Shown: positions 51,019-60,745 of the stretch, piece after piece
Numbering within the stretch: position 1 is the first letter of the stretch
Layout of the letters: each line of letters begins with the position of its first letter
Source: Allium sativum
Taxonomy: Eukaryota > Streptophyta > Magnoliopsida > Asparagales > Amaryllidaceae
Reading direction: 5' to 3'
Assembly: GCA_030737875.1 (NCBI GenBank)
Contig: CM060915.1
Coordinates: 634,820,786-634,884,785 of the forward strand
Length of the DNA stretch: 64,000 nt
Program-made: the position numbers and the translations under genes
Notes under the pieces: generated by a model
The model's database searches: none
What the model was told of the DNA's origin: nothing
Seen by the model: only the letters and a program-made list of their open reading frames with translations

Positions 51019-52169
51019 CTAAGCAGTACCTTTCGTATGCCATAAATGCTCAACCAGGTCGTCCTGCAGTTTATGTGGACCTCCCAAGACCTAATTTTAC
51101 GCAGTCGCCTAAGAAGTACCTCAAGGGTCGCTGGATTTCTATCAGCAACAACAGTTTGGGTGTTATCTGGATCATATCCCAAATAAGCGAAAATTTTCCT
51201 CTTTCTTCTTCAGTGATCATGTTATGCATTATAATACAAGAACGCATAATGTTGCTCAAAACCTATGGCTTAAATAATTTAGCAGGGATTTTTATGATGG
51301 CAAACCTTGCTCGGAGAACCCCAAATGCACGTTCTACGTCTTTTCTTGTTGCCTCTTGCCTTTTAGCAAAGTATTTTTCTTTCTTTGTTTCAGGAGCTGA
51401 AATTGTTTTGACAAGCGTACCCCAAGAAGGATAGATGCCATCTGCTAAATAATACCCCATGTTGTATGCATTTCCTGCAATATTAAAATCACATGCAGGT
51501 GCGTTTCCATGTGCAAGGTACTTAAACAAATGTGATTGGTGAAGTACATTAATATCGTTCATTGAGCCAGGACATCCGAAAAAAGCATGCCAAAACCATA
51601 GATCATGTGAAGCAACAGCTTCTAGTATCATTGTCGCTTTAGGGTAATGTCCAATAAATTGACCGTGCCATGCGGTAGGACAGTTTTTCCATTCCCAATG
51701 CATACAGTCCAGACTGCCTAACATGCCGGGAAATCCTCTTTTGGCTCCCAACCATTTCAATTTGTTGATATCGCTTTGCGTTGGTGCACATAGGTACTCA
51801 TCACCATAGATTTCAATTATGGCTACACAAAACCTTTCAAGGCTTAAGGTAATAGTACTCTCACCCATTCGGATAACCTCATCAAACGCATCTGGAGCTA
51901 TTTCGTAAGCTAGTACACGTAATGCGCCTATAATTTTTTGATACGGCGAACATCCCAAGGTACCAGCACTATTACATTTTTGAACAAAATAATTATCGTG
52001 TTCAACAACTCCATTAAAAATGCATATAAACATATTCTTGCTCATACGAAAACGGTGTCTAAAGTCATCAGGACCATACGTACAGGGGGTGTTGAAATAA
52101 TCTTTAAGTAATCTTGCGGTACCTCCTTTATGATCCCGCAGCTTCCGTTTGTCTACACGACCGGATACG
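51019..52169 (-). pseudogene. PIF/Harbinger DDE transposase, interrupted
   Basis: The frame read from 52169 downwards encodes a Pong-like transposase: RHRFRMSKNMF, LAYEIAPDAFDEVIRMGEST, then the catalytic domain with first Asp in MLGSLDCMHWEW, second Asp in PGSMNDINV and Glu in RKDVERAFGVLRARF, all intact. An in-frame stop at 51263-51265 precedes the C-terminal IMRSCIIMHNMI block. After ERGKF, two frameshifts separate the rest (FAYLGYDPDNTQ, later LQDDLVEHLWHTKGTA) up to a natural stop at 51019. The N-terminus is lost from this side because element E entered at codon SGRV. In this superfamily the enzyme cuts the transposon ends. This copy cannot make it. Confidence 0.88.
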
Positions 52170-52403
52170 TGTAACACCCCGTAATTCTGTTAATACTAAT
52201 ATTCACAAATTAAAGAATAATTAATCTCAGACGTGAGAATTGTGGGAAACGGGTTACGCCATTGTGTTCGTCTCGGAATTCTGGTCGAAATAGAGTCCGA
52301 GTTTGCGTGAACTGGACTTCATATGAGGAAGTTATGGCCAGCGGAAGTTTCAGAAAATTCAAAACAGATTTCAGAAATTCAAAATTCGGAGTCAAACTGG
52401 CTA

Positions 52404-52421
52404 GGCGGGAAAATTCCCGCC
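52404..52421. promoter_or_regulatory. E2F-like inverted repeat in E 5' LTR
   Basis: GGCGGGAAAATTCCCGCC, about 190 bases upstream of the TATA box. It is unchanged in the 3' LTR (63501-63518). Binding by E2F/DP is inferred from consensus only. Confidence 0.6.
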
Positions 52422-52429
52422 CAGCACCC

Positions 52430-52500
52430 CAGGTCGACTGGGGAGTCGACTGGGTAGTCGACCCCCCCAGGTCGACTAGGGAGTCGACCTGGGTGTCGAC
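52430..52500. repeat. GTCGAC array in E 5' LTR
   Basis: Five GTCGAC hexamers at short intervals separated by tgggga or ccccccag. The 3' LTR copy (63529-63604) has an expanded C run. It is shared with B and C. Confidence 0.85.
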
Positions 52501-52608
52501 TTGTCCTGGCGGCTAGGGTTTGGTTGATGTTTCTTTAGGGCTGAGTTGGCAAATTAAACGATTCAGTTTAATTCTGAATTGATCTGACAGTCTAAACAAA
52601 CCCTAAAC

Positions 52609-52617
52609 TCTATAAAT
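52609..52617 (+). promoter_or_regulatory. TATA box of E 5' LTR
   Basis: TCTATAAATACC, conserved in the 3' LTR and in F (59440-59447). It places the transcription start near 52640. Confidence 0.65.
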
Positions 52618-53677
52618 ACCTAGGTAGTCTCTCAATCTAAACTCACATGAAAAATAGAGTAGTCATCGTCATACCGCCGCCATGGAACTCAGTGGAGCCG
52701 CCGCCAACTAAAAAGGAAGAAAAGCTAATCAAACCCTAATTCTACTCAACTCTAAAGCAAATCAAGGCTATCTTTCTCTTCTAATTGTGAGTATGATGAT
52801 CTTAACAAGATTATTGTTAAACTAATTAGATTAAATCATGAATGGATTATAAGTGAATGATGTGGATTATCACATATGTTGTTGTAAACCTTATGCTATC
52901 ATGTATGTTGTAAATCCTATGTTATGTGATGATGATATCCTATATGTTGTAAATCATGCTATGATGATGTTATATATGTTGAAAGTTTCTATGCTAAGTT
53001 GTGATAAATCATACATGTTATAAAGTCATGATGTTATTATCTGTGCTAATTAGTTCATGTTAATCAAATCATAATGTTTGGGCTATGTTGATCTATATGA
53101 CAAACCATGTATGCAAGTTAGATTGATTAGTAAAGATTATGAACATATGCCATGACATCTCTTTAGAGCTAGAATTATGACATCTAGAATTATGATATGA
53201 CATATGTGAATTCTAGGTATTAGATGCTAGTTCACACCATCATTATGTTGCATAAAAACCCATATGCAAGTTTACACATGAATTTGGGTTATGATCATAT
53301 CATGTAAATTGTGGCATTTAACAAGTTGACACCTTTAGATCCTTAACATGTGCAGTTTATGCAAGTTTCACCCCTATTATGATTAGATTCGTTTTAATTG
53401 TCTATATGTTGTGATAATTTATCTTAGTGCTATGAGTTAGACTATTCGAGTCTAACGTATATTCTGCGTTGAATAAGCGAACGTATAAACGTGGGGTAAG
53501 GGTAATATTAAGGATTTAATATTATGATGTTGGGGTGCAATTGATATCATTTTGCATGCCATAAGTGGATGGCCATAATTGAGTCAATTATGGACATCAT
53601 TAAAATTGGATGTAACTAATGATTTGAATAGGGATATTCAAAACTGGGGTAAAAGATTATAAGTGATAATCAATGCT

Positions 53678-53897
53678 TAGGACACGAGGTTGGACTCGTT
53701 TGTGACGTAAAACGTCCCGGACCCGCCCGACAAATCCAGTGGTCACAAATGTCAGCCCAATGTGAGAGGTCCTAGGCCTAAACTAAAGCATAACAGTTGT
53801 AAAGACACGAGGTTAGACTCTTTTATGGTGTAAGACTGCCCGGACCCGCCCGGCAAATCCAGCTGCCATAAATGCCAGTCTAATGTGAGAGGTCTTT
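53678..53897 (+). repeat. Tandem stem-loop pair in E 5' LTR
   Basis: Unit 1 (53678-53774): TAGGAC/GTCCTA, TTGG/CCAA and GTTTGTGAC/GTCACAAAT. Unit 2 (53801-53897): AAAGAC/GTCTTT, TTAGACT/AGTCTAA and TTTATGG/CCATAAA. Shared flanks are ACACGAGGTT and ATGTGAGAGGT; shared loop is CCCGGACCCGCCCG then AAATCCAG. Confidence 0.85.
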
Positions 53898-55129
53898 ATG
53901 AGGTTATGGCCTTAATGAATTAAGAAATACTTAACCAGGTAAACATGTAAGGGGGACATGGGGGTTAAGTATGTGCCTTGGGTGGCATGAGGAATCTAGT
54001 GGGTGCCCTTAGTGGCATGTGAAATACGATTAGTAAGACTTAACCAAACACACATGTAAATGAACATGACTAAGAGGGTTAAGTGGGATATACTAGTGGT
54101 GACAAGCTTAGGTGGGTAGCTTGTGGGGGCCCATTTCAACCAGTAACCCAAACGTATCTTTGTGGGCTCGACCCAAGTCGAGGACGGGACACGCATACTG
54201 GGTTTGACTATAAGAGGCCAAAACGGGGAGCGCTGGCAACGCAAGTCCAACGGGTTTCATATGCATGTGTGGGCCCGGGCTGGTAGGTAAGACGTTGTTG
54301 CATCGTGTAAGTATAAGCCGTGCATTCTCCAGTTGTATCGGGTTGCCACTTTAGGGGAGTGATACACCCCACTGTGGGGCCAGCACGGGTATCTACGAGT
54401 AGGGAGCCGATCGAAAGTGGGTAGTGGGGTACACCTAGTGGAGATAGGGGCAGACGACACCTATGTTGTCTGCTAGGGGTATGCAAGACTATTTATATAG
54501 TTTCTGTGTGAAGCAAGTGGGATCCACCTTTAGGGTGACTGGTGCGGTGCAGTGTAGTAATGTGCGGTGCAGTGTAGTAATCACTCGTAAGTAATTAGGA
54601 TGTCTTTAACGTTATCTTTATCTGGTCTTCCATACCCAATAGTTCATAGACATTTCCTTGTTTTCCAGCTTATGCCTTAGTCTAGTTACTTTGATAATAG
54701 TATTGTTAGAATTATCATACTCGCCAGACTTTATGTCTGACCCCCTCCATTTCTATCCTTTTTCCCCCTCCAGGTCCTCAGGTTGGACCCAGCTCTAGTG
54801 GAGTTTGATTGGATTGCTTTATCTCTCTCTTGGAAATATTGGACCGCTGAAGTAAAGTCCAACTTGTTATCTTCTTTAATGGCTATTTATGTAATGGGAT
54901 TATGTATTTTGTTTTATCAAGAAGGATATTGTACTTGACTCTGATTTATGGTTTTGTGATGTAACAAACATGTTTAAATTCCGCTGCAATAAAATGAAGT
55001 TTTAGATTTCCAAGTACTAATTATTATATGTCTTGTTGTAATTTTTCTGTTCTATATTCACTATTAACCTCCATGGAAGTTAATGCATTCCCTTTGTGAG
55101 TGACATTAATGGACGTGGGGTGTTACACG

Positions 55130-55141
55130 TGGTATCAGAGC
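55130..55141 (+). other. Primer binding site of element E
   Basis: TGGTATCAGAGC, complementary to the 3' end of initiator Met tRNA, two bases after the LTR. Confidence 0.93.
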
Positions 55142-55336
55142 TTAAGGTTACCAGAACAGATAGAATTTTTAGAAAAACTATTTTTCTAAAGTATTTTTGG
55201 AAGAAGTGCTTTCAAAAACATGTCTTAAATGAGTTATTTTAAAGATGAAAGTTTTTATGGAAAACATAATCCCCAATAGCCATATATCTTTATCTTTCGA
55301 ATTCTTCATTTTGAATCTTTCCTTTTTCGTTTCAGC

Positions 55337-55780
55337 ATGGCTGAAGATCTTAACCTTCCTGACGGTGTGACGATACCAGGATGGTATAGGAGGTTATTAG
55401 AAGCTAGGGCCGCCGCAGGTCCAGCCAATGTTCCTCCACCACTAGTTGCACCCGTTCCTCCTCCTCCTCCTCGCGTTGATACTTTTGCAAAGACGTGCAA
55501 GGAATTTAAGGCTATGGGTGGAAAACCTTTTCTAGGGTCAGAAACATTTGTGGAAGCTAGAGATTGGCTTAAGGAGGTGGAAGAATTGCTAGAAATCTTT
55601 GAAGTGGAAGAAGGGAGGAGAGTCAAATTAGCAGCTTGGTTAATGAAGGGAGAGGCCTCGTTCTGGTGGGAGGTCACTAATGGGGAGCGTCCTGTTGATT
55701 CGTGGGCGGATTTCAGACGTAGGTTTAGGCGAAGTTTCTTTCGAGGGCAGAATAGAATCTATATATGGAAATGTTCTTAA
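55337..55780 (+). pseudogene. Gag N-terminal/capsid part, element E
   Basis: The ATG at 55337 begins MAEDLNLPDGVTIPGW, aligned with C's gag start. A Pro-rich stretch (residues 30-55) precedes the retrotransposon Gag capsid domain (FKAMGGKPFLGSETFVEARDW, LAAWLMKGEASFWWEVT, DFRRRF). After about residue 135 the frame departs from the family sequence because of an indel near 55740-55765, and capsid similarity resumes in the frame starting at 55765. Gag forms the cytoplasmic virus-like particle. This copy would make a truncated protein. Confidence 0.88.
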
Positions 55781-57723
55781 CATTAAAGCAAGGGAGCTCA
55801 TCAGTGAAAGAATATGTCAACAAATTTAATCAGTTAGCAAGGTTTGGCTTGGACTTAGTGAACACGCCGGAGAAGAAGGCACTGAGGTTCGTTAATGGAT
55901 TGAATGAACCGTTGCAAGGGTTGGCTATGACCCACATCCCTATGGGGGCCACCTTTGAGAAGCTAGTAGACATGGCACTCATGCACAAGGAGAAAGGCGC
56001 TAAAGCTGATAAGTCCTCCGAGAAGAAAGGGGATCAGAAGAAACCACAACAGCAAAACAAGAAGGGTGGTAAAGACAATAATGGCAAGGGAAAGAAGAAA
56101 TGCTTTAACTGTGGGACACCAGGCCATCTCAGCGAGGATTGCCGAAAGAAAAAGAAGACTGGCTGTTTTCATTGTGGTGAAGCGGGACATCTAGTGAAGG
56201 ACTGCCCAAAGAAGGGGCAGAGGGCAGGGACTACCTCGGGAGGACAGGTGCAGGCTCTTATGGCACCAGGGCAGGCAAGGGGACAACTTCAGGCTCTCGC
56301 GGTCCCACCGCTGCAAGAACGAGGTAGAACCATTTCTGTTGATAGCTTAGTTTTTCTGTTTAATCATCATGTCCGTACCTTTTTTGATTTGGGCGCATCG
56401 CATTCCTTTATCTCTACGTCATTAGTTGAATCACTTCACCTAAACACCAGTTTAGTAGAGGATCCCTTAGTTGTTTCGAATCCAATTGGGGGCTCAGCTT
56501 ATTTGTCCATGATGTGTTTGGATTTGAAAATTTCTATACTTAGCGTTGAGTTTAGATGTGATGCTTATGTGTTTGGCTTCACGGGCTATGGGCTAATTTT
56601 AGGAATGGATTGGTTATCCAGAAATGGGGCCGCACTTGATTGTGAAAGGAGAGTAGTTAGGCTCATGACTCGCCTTGGCAGCGCTCTCGAAATCTTTTGT
56701 AATCCCATAGATTCTGTTATGATAAGTTATTTAGAATCGCTTGACACATCTGAGGAAAATCTACGATCTGTTAGAGTGGTCCGAGAATATTCGGATGTGT
56801 TTGAGGAGGTGAAGGGCTTGCCTCCGAATCGGGAGATAGATTTTCGAATATATCTTATGGATAATGCGAAACCAGTATCTTTGCCAGTACGCCACATGGC
56901 TCCTCGTGAAAGGAGGGAACTCAATAAGCAAGTGAAGGAGTTGCTTGAGAAGGGGTTCATAAGACGAAGTATATCGGAGTGGGGTGCTCCAGTAGTATTT
57001 GCCACGAAGGCGGATGGGTCCCTTAGACTTTGTGTGGACTATAGAGAACTTAATAAGCTTACTAAGAAGAACAGACACCCACTGCCGAGGATTGACGATC
57101 TCTTCGATCAATTAGTTGGCGCCTCAGTATTTTCGCAGTTGGACTTAGCCACTGGTTTCCATCAGTTGAGGGTGGCTGAGGATAGCATAGACAATACTGC
57201 CTTTAGGACTCCGGACGGTTTCTACGAATGGCTAGTGATGCCCTTCGGTTTTACAAACGCCCCCGCATACTTTGTTGATTTGATGAGTAGGGTGTTTAGG
57301 GAGTACCTTAACAAATTCGTGGTAGTCTTTGTGGTCGACATCTTGGTCTTTTCTAAGGATGAAGAAGAGCATACCCTACATCTTAGGGAAGTGTTGGAGA
57401 CCCTACGAGCGCATAGCCTTAAAGCTAAATTTTCCAAGTGTCACTTCTGGAGGAAGGAAGTACGATTCTTAGGGCATGTGGTTTCCAAAGAAGGGATAGC
57501 TGTGGATCCCGCGAAGGTGGTGGCCATCCAAGATTGGAAGGTCCATAGAAATGCTACCGAAGTGAGAAGTTTCTTGGGGTTGGCTGGCTACTATAGGAAG
57601 TTTATCAAAGACTTCGCAAAGATATCAGCTCCACTGACACGCCTGACAAAGAAGAACCTAGTCTTCACATGGGACGTAGATTGTGATGATGCGTTCCAAC
57701 TTTTAAAGAGAGCTTTGACCTAA
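55765..57723 (+). pseudogene. Gag C-terminus, protease and reverse transcriptase, element E
   Basis: 652 codons. Capsid C-terminus (residues 1-75), Lys-rich linker, CCHC zinc knuckles (C113-C126 and C134-C147), aspartic protease with DLGAS at 208-212 where the family has DSGAS, then ILGMDWL (278-284), RT from about 370 with [11 protein letters not shown] (Asp460), [10 protein letters not shown] (491-500), and the catalytic motif reading [10 protein letters not shown]. The first of the paired aspartates is Val (residue 524), while element C keeps VDD. The RT connection runs to an in-frame TAA at 57721-57723 before RNase H. Protease and RT catalytic changes plus the stop make it inactive. Its start comes from a shifted frame and is not a natural start. 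Confidence 0.92.
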
Positions 57724-58993
57724 GCCCCAGTCTTAGTACTGCCAGATGGGAGTAAGCCATTTACTGTTTGTACTGACGCTTGTGGGACAGGACTAGGCGC
57801 AGTCTTAATGCAAGAGGGTAGGGTAATAGCCTATGGTGGAAGGCAGTTGAGAGCGCATGAGAAAAATTACCCTACACATGACCTAGAGTTGGCCGCTATT
57901 GTTTTTGCGCTTAAGTCTTGGCGTCATTATCTTCTTGGCGAGAGATTCGAATTATTCACTGACCACAAATCGTTAAAATACTTGTTCTCTCAGAAGGACT
58001 TGAACTTAAGGCAGCAAAGGTGGATGGAGTTCTTAGCATCCTACGACTTCGAGATAACATATACCCCTGGCAAGGGTAACGTAGTGGCCGATGCCTTAAG
58101 TAGAAAAAGATTATCCTTAAGTCCTTTGTTTGTTGAGCGGCGAAGCTTAGAATTCATTTCGATGTTTGACTTTAGACCTTCCATTGACTTTGTACCCGGT
58201 TTGCTAGCATCCTTGGAGGTCAAACCTACGCTTTTGGGACGGATTGGCGAGGCACAGCGAGATGACCCAGAGTTGGTTGAGTTAGTAGAAAAGCTCAAAG
58301 GAGGGGAGTCATCAAGCCATCTCCGTAGGTATACCCTAGATGATAAGGGTTGGTTGCGTAGGGACGGTAGACTTTGTGTACCAAAAGACGATGACCTAAG
58401 GAAGACCATTCTTGATGATGCACATCGTTCGAAGATGACCATTCATCCCGGCGGGGACAAGATGTACAAAGACATGAAGCGAGTTTTCTTTTGGGCCGGT
58501 ATGAAGAGGGACATGGCCGAGTATGTCGCTAGATGCTTGGTGTGCCAACAAGTAAAAGCGGAGCAAAAGAAACCCGGTGGGTTGCTTCACCCATTGGAGG
58601 TTCCACTATGGAAGTGGGAAAGTATCTCGATGGATTTTGTGGATGGATTACCAAGATCAAGGAAGGGTAATACGGGAATTTGGGTTATAGTAGATAGACT
58701 TACTAAGAGCGCCCATTTCATTCCTGTGAAGAGTAAGAGGACTGCTCCATGGTTAGCTTCTGTATACGTCCGAGAAATAGTTCGGTTGCACGTTGTTCCT
58801 TCTAGCATAGTGAGCGACCGCGATCCTATTTTCACTAGCGAATTTTGGAGAAGCTTGCAAGAGGCGGTAGGGACTCAGTTATGTTTGAGCACCGCATATC
58901 ATCCTCAGACGGACGGCCAGACCGAGAGGGTGAATCGTATTCTAGAGGACCTTTTGAGGCTATGTATCCAAGACTGTGGGGGTACATGGGAAG
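57724..58993 (+). pseudogene. RNase H and integrase N-terminal and core domains, element E
   Basis: The same frame continues after the single TAA. RNase H has [16 protein letters not shown] and LFTDHKSL (acidic catalytic residues present) and ends at [10 protein letters not shown]. Counting from the Met codon at 57808, the integrase has the HHCC zinc finger (H206, H213, C243, C246) and the catalytic triad D276 (SMDFVDG), D337 (IVSDRD) and E373 (QTERVN), with 35 residues between the last two, as expected. The frame is cut at residues GTWE by insertion of solo LTR F; integrase resumes at 61966. RNase H degrades the RNA strand of the hybrid; integrase inserts the cDNA. Confidence 0.92.
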
Positions 58994-59029
58994 TGTAACA
59001 CCCCGAATTTTCTATTAACACTAAAGTTG

Positions 59030-59270
59030 CTAAAATATTAATAAGTGTGTAAGAGAGGGGATGTATCTAATATGAATATAAAAATATTAATAAGTGTGTA
59101 AGAGAGGGGATGTATCTAATATGAATATAAAAATATTAATAAGTGTGTAAGAGAGGGGATGTATCTAATATGAATATAAAAATATTAATAAGTGTGTGAG
59201 AGAGGGGATGTATCTAATATGTATATAAAAACAATAATAAGTAAAGGGGGATGTATCTAATATGTACATT
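59030..59270. repeat. 49-base tandem repeat in F U3, 4-5 copies
   Basis: Units contain ATTAATAAGTGTGTAAGAGA then GGGGATGTATCTAATATG. The first copies are almost identical and the last is shortened. The position upstream of the TATA box suggests an enhancer-type array. Confidence 0.9.
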
Positions 59271-60512
59271 GTAGAAAATATATATATATTTATGACATGA
59301 ATAGAAGTTTATTAATATGCTGAGTGTTTGCTGAGTCACTTCTGACTCATTGCTGAGTCAACAAGATAAACCCCATCTTGTCTGAACGGCTGCGGTTATT
59401 TCTAGGTTAAATCTAATGGCCTAAATGAATTCTAAAATCTATAAATAAGTGGGTAGACCCTAGACCTAAATCACTTGTAAAATTAGAGAAGCTACCGTCA
59501 TGCTGCTGCCATGGAGTTCAGCATAGCCGTCACAAACTAAGAAGAGGAAGCCTAATCATCTACAACTAAATCTACACAAATCAAATCAAAAGATCTCTCT
59601 TTCTCTAATTCTTTTCTTTTGTTGGTGAGTATGATGATTCTCACAAGACTATTACAAACTAATTTGACTCAGTTATGAATGGATCACAAGAAAGTGATGT
59701 GATTTGTAATTGTAAATTCTATATATTGTGGATCTCTTATTATGTTATTATGTTGTCGTATGATGTAAATTATATATGCTATGTCATGCTATGTTGTAAA
59801 TTCTCTTATGCTATGTCGTGCTATGTTGAGAATCATGTCAAGCTATGTTATACTATCATACTATGCCATGTTATAAATCATGCTATATTATGTTGAAAAA
59901 TCATGTTGTTGGATCATGCTTAAAGTTATGTTTTTTTTCTTAATTTAAATGGATCTTGTTTATGGGAATTTGCCTATTAGGTTAGGTGTACCCATAAACT
60001 TGAAACTATAATTAAATAAAACTTGATTATGGGAATTTGCCTATTGAGTTAGGTGTACCCATATAAAACCATGTTGTTAAAAAATTAGATGATGTTGATT
60101 CACACATGTTCATATGTAAGTTTATGAAAATTGATTGAGATCATATTAGGTGAATTTTGAACAAGTTGACACCTTTAGATCCATGACATGTATAATCTAT
60201 GCAAGTTGGACATATGCAAGTTTCACCCCTTATTATGATTCATTTGGTCACATATACATGTTGTTATTATGATAATCTCTTTTATGCTATGAGTTAGGCT
60301 ATTCGAGTCTAACATATATTTTGCGAATAAACGTTCAAACGTGGGGTAGGGGTAATATTAGGAATTAATAAATTGGGTGCAATTTTGTAAGATGTTGCAT
60401 ACCATGAATGAATGTCCATAATTGAGTCAATTATGGACATTGTTAAAAATTGGAAGTAATTAATAATTCAAGTAGGGAATTATTAAAATTGGTGGAAAGT
60501 GGATTATTATTA

Positions 60513-60745
60513 ATAATCAATGCTTAGGACACGAGGTTGGACCCGTTTGTGATGTAAACCTGCCCGGACCCGCCCGGCAAATCCAGTAGTCACAAATGTC
60601 GGCCCAATGTGAGAGGTCCTAGGCCCAAACTAAAGCATAACAGTTGTAAAGACACGAGGTTAGACTCTTTTATGGTGTAAGACTGCCCGGACCCGCCCGG
60701 CAAATCCAGCTGCCATAAATGCCAGTCTAATGTGAGAGGTCTTTA
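60513..60745 (+). repeat. Tandem stem-loop pair in F
   Basis: Unit 1: TAGGAC/GTCCTA and TTGGACC/GGCCCAA, with TTTGTGA/TCACAAA. Unit 2: AAAGAC/GTCTTT, TTAGACT/AGTCTAA and TTTATGG/CCATAAA. Loop CTGCCCGGACCCGCCCGGC. Confidence 0.85.

Larger units (their letters stand above)
47625..52169 (-). mobile_element. PIF/Harbinger DNA transposon, left part, interrupted by element E
   Basis: The left end is inferred at 47625 (GGGCATTCCCAACAGTG), preceded by TAA (47622-47624), the 3-base target typical of PIF/Harbinger. Subterminal palindromic repeats follow. Inside are the two genes expected of the superfamily: a Myb/SANT ORF1 and a DDE transposase. The transposase N-terminus and the right terminal repeat are not visible because element E is inserted at 52169. 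They should lie beyond the window. Confidence 0.82.
52170..55127 (+). repeat. 5' LTR of element E (2958 bases)
   Basis: TGTAACACCCCG to GGGGTGTTACA. Order: E2F-like repeat 52404-52421, GTCGAC array 52430-52500, TATA box 52609-52617, 9-codon frame 52682-52711, donor-like GTGAGT 52787-52792, stem-loops 53678-53897, TTAACC-type motifs 53930-54090, GC-richer block 54110-54480, CAGACTTTATGTCTGACCCC block near 54725, pyrimidine-rich CAG ending 54773, and AATAAA 54988-54993. Confidence 0.93.

Noticed and set aside
55306..58835. Several minus-strand open frames of 60-130 codons
   Set aside because: All are antisense to E gag-pol, whose sense translation is clearly recognisable.
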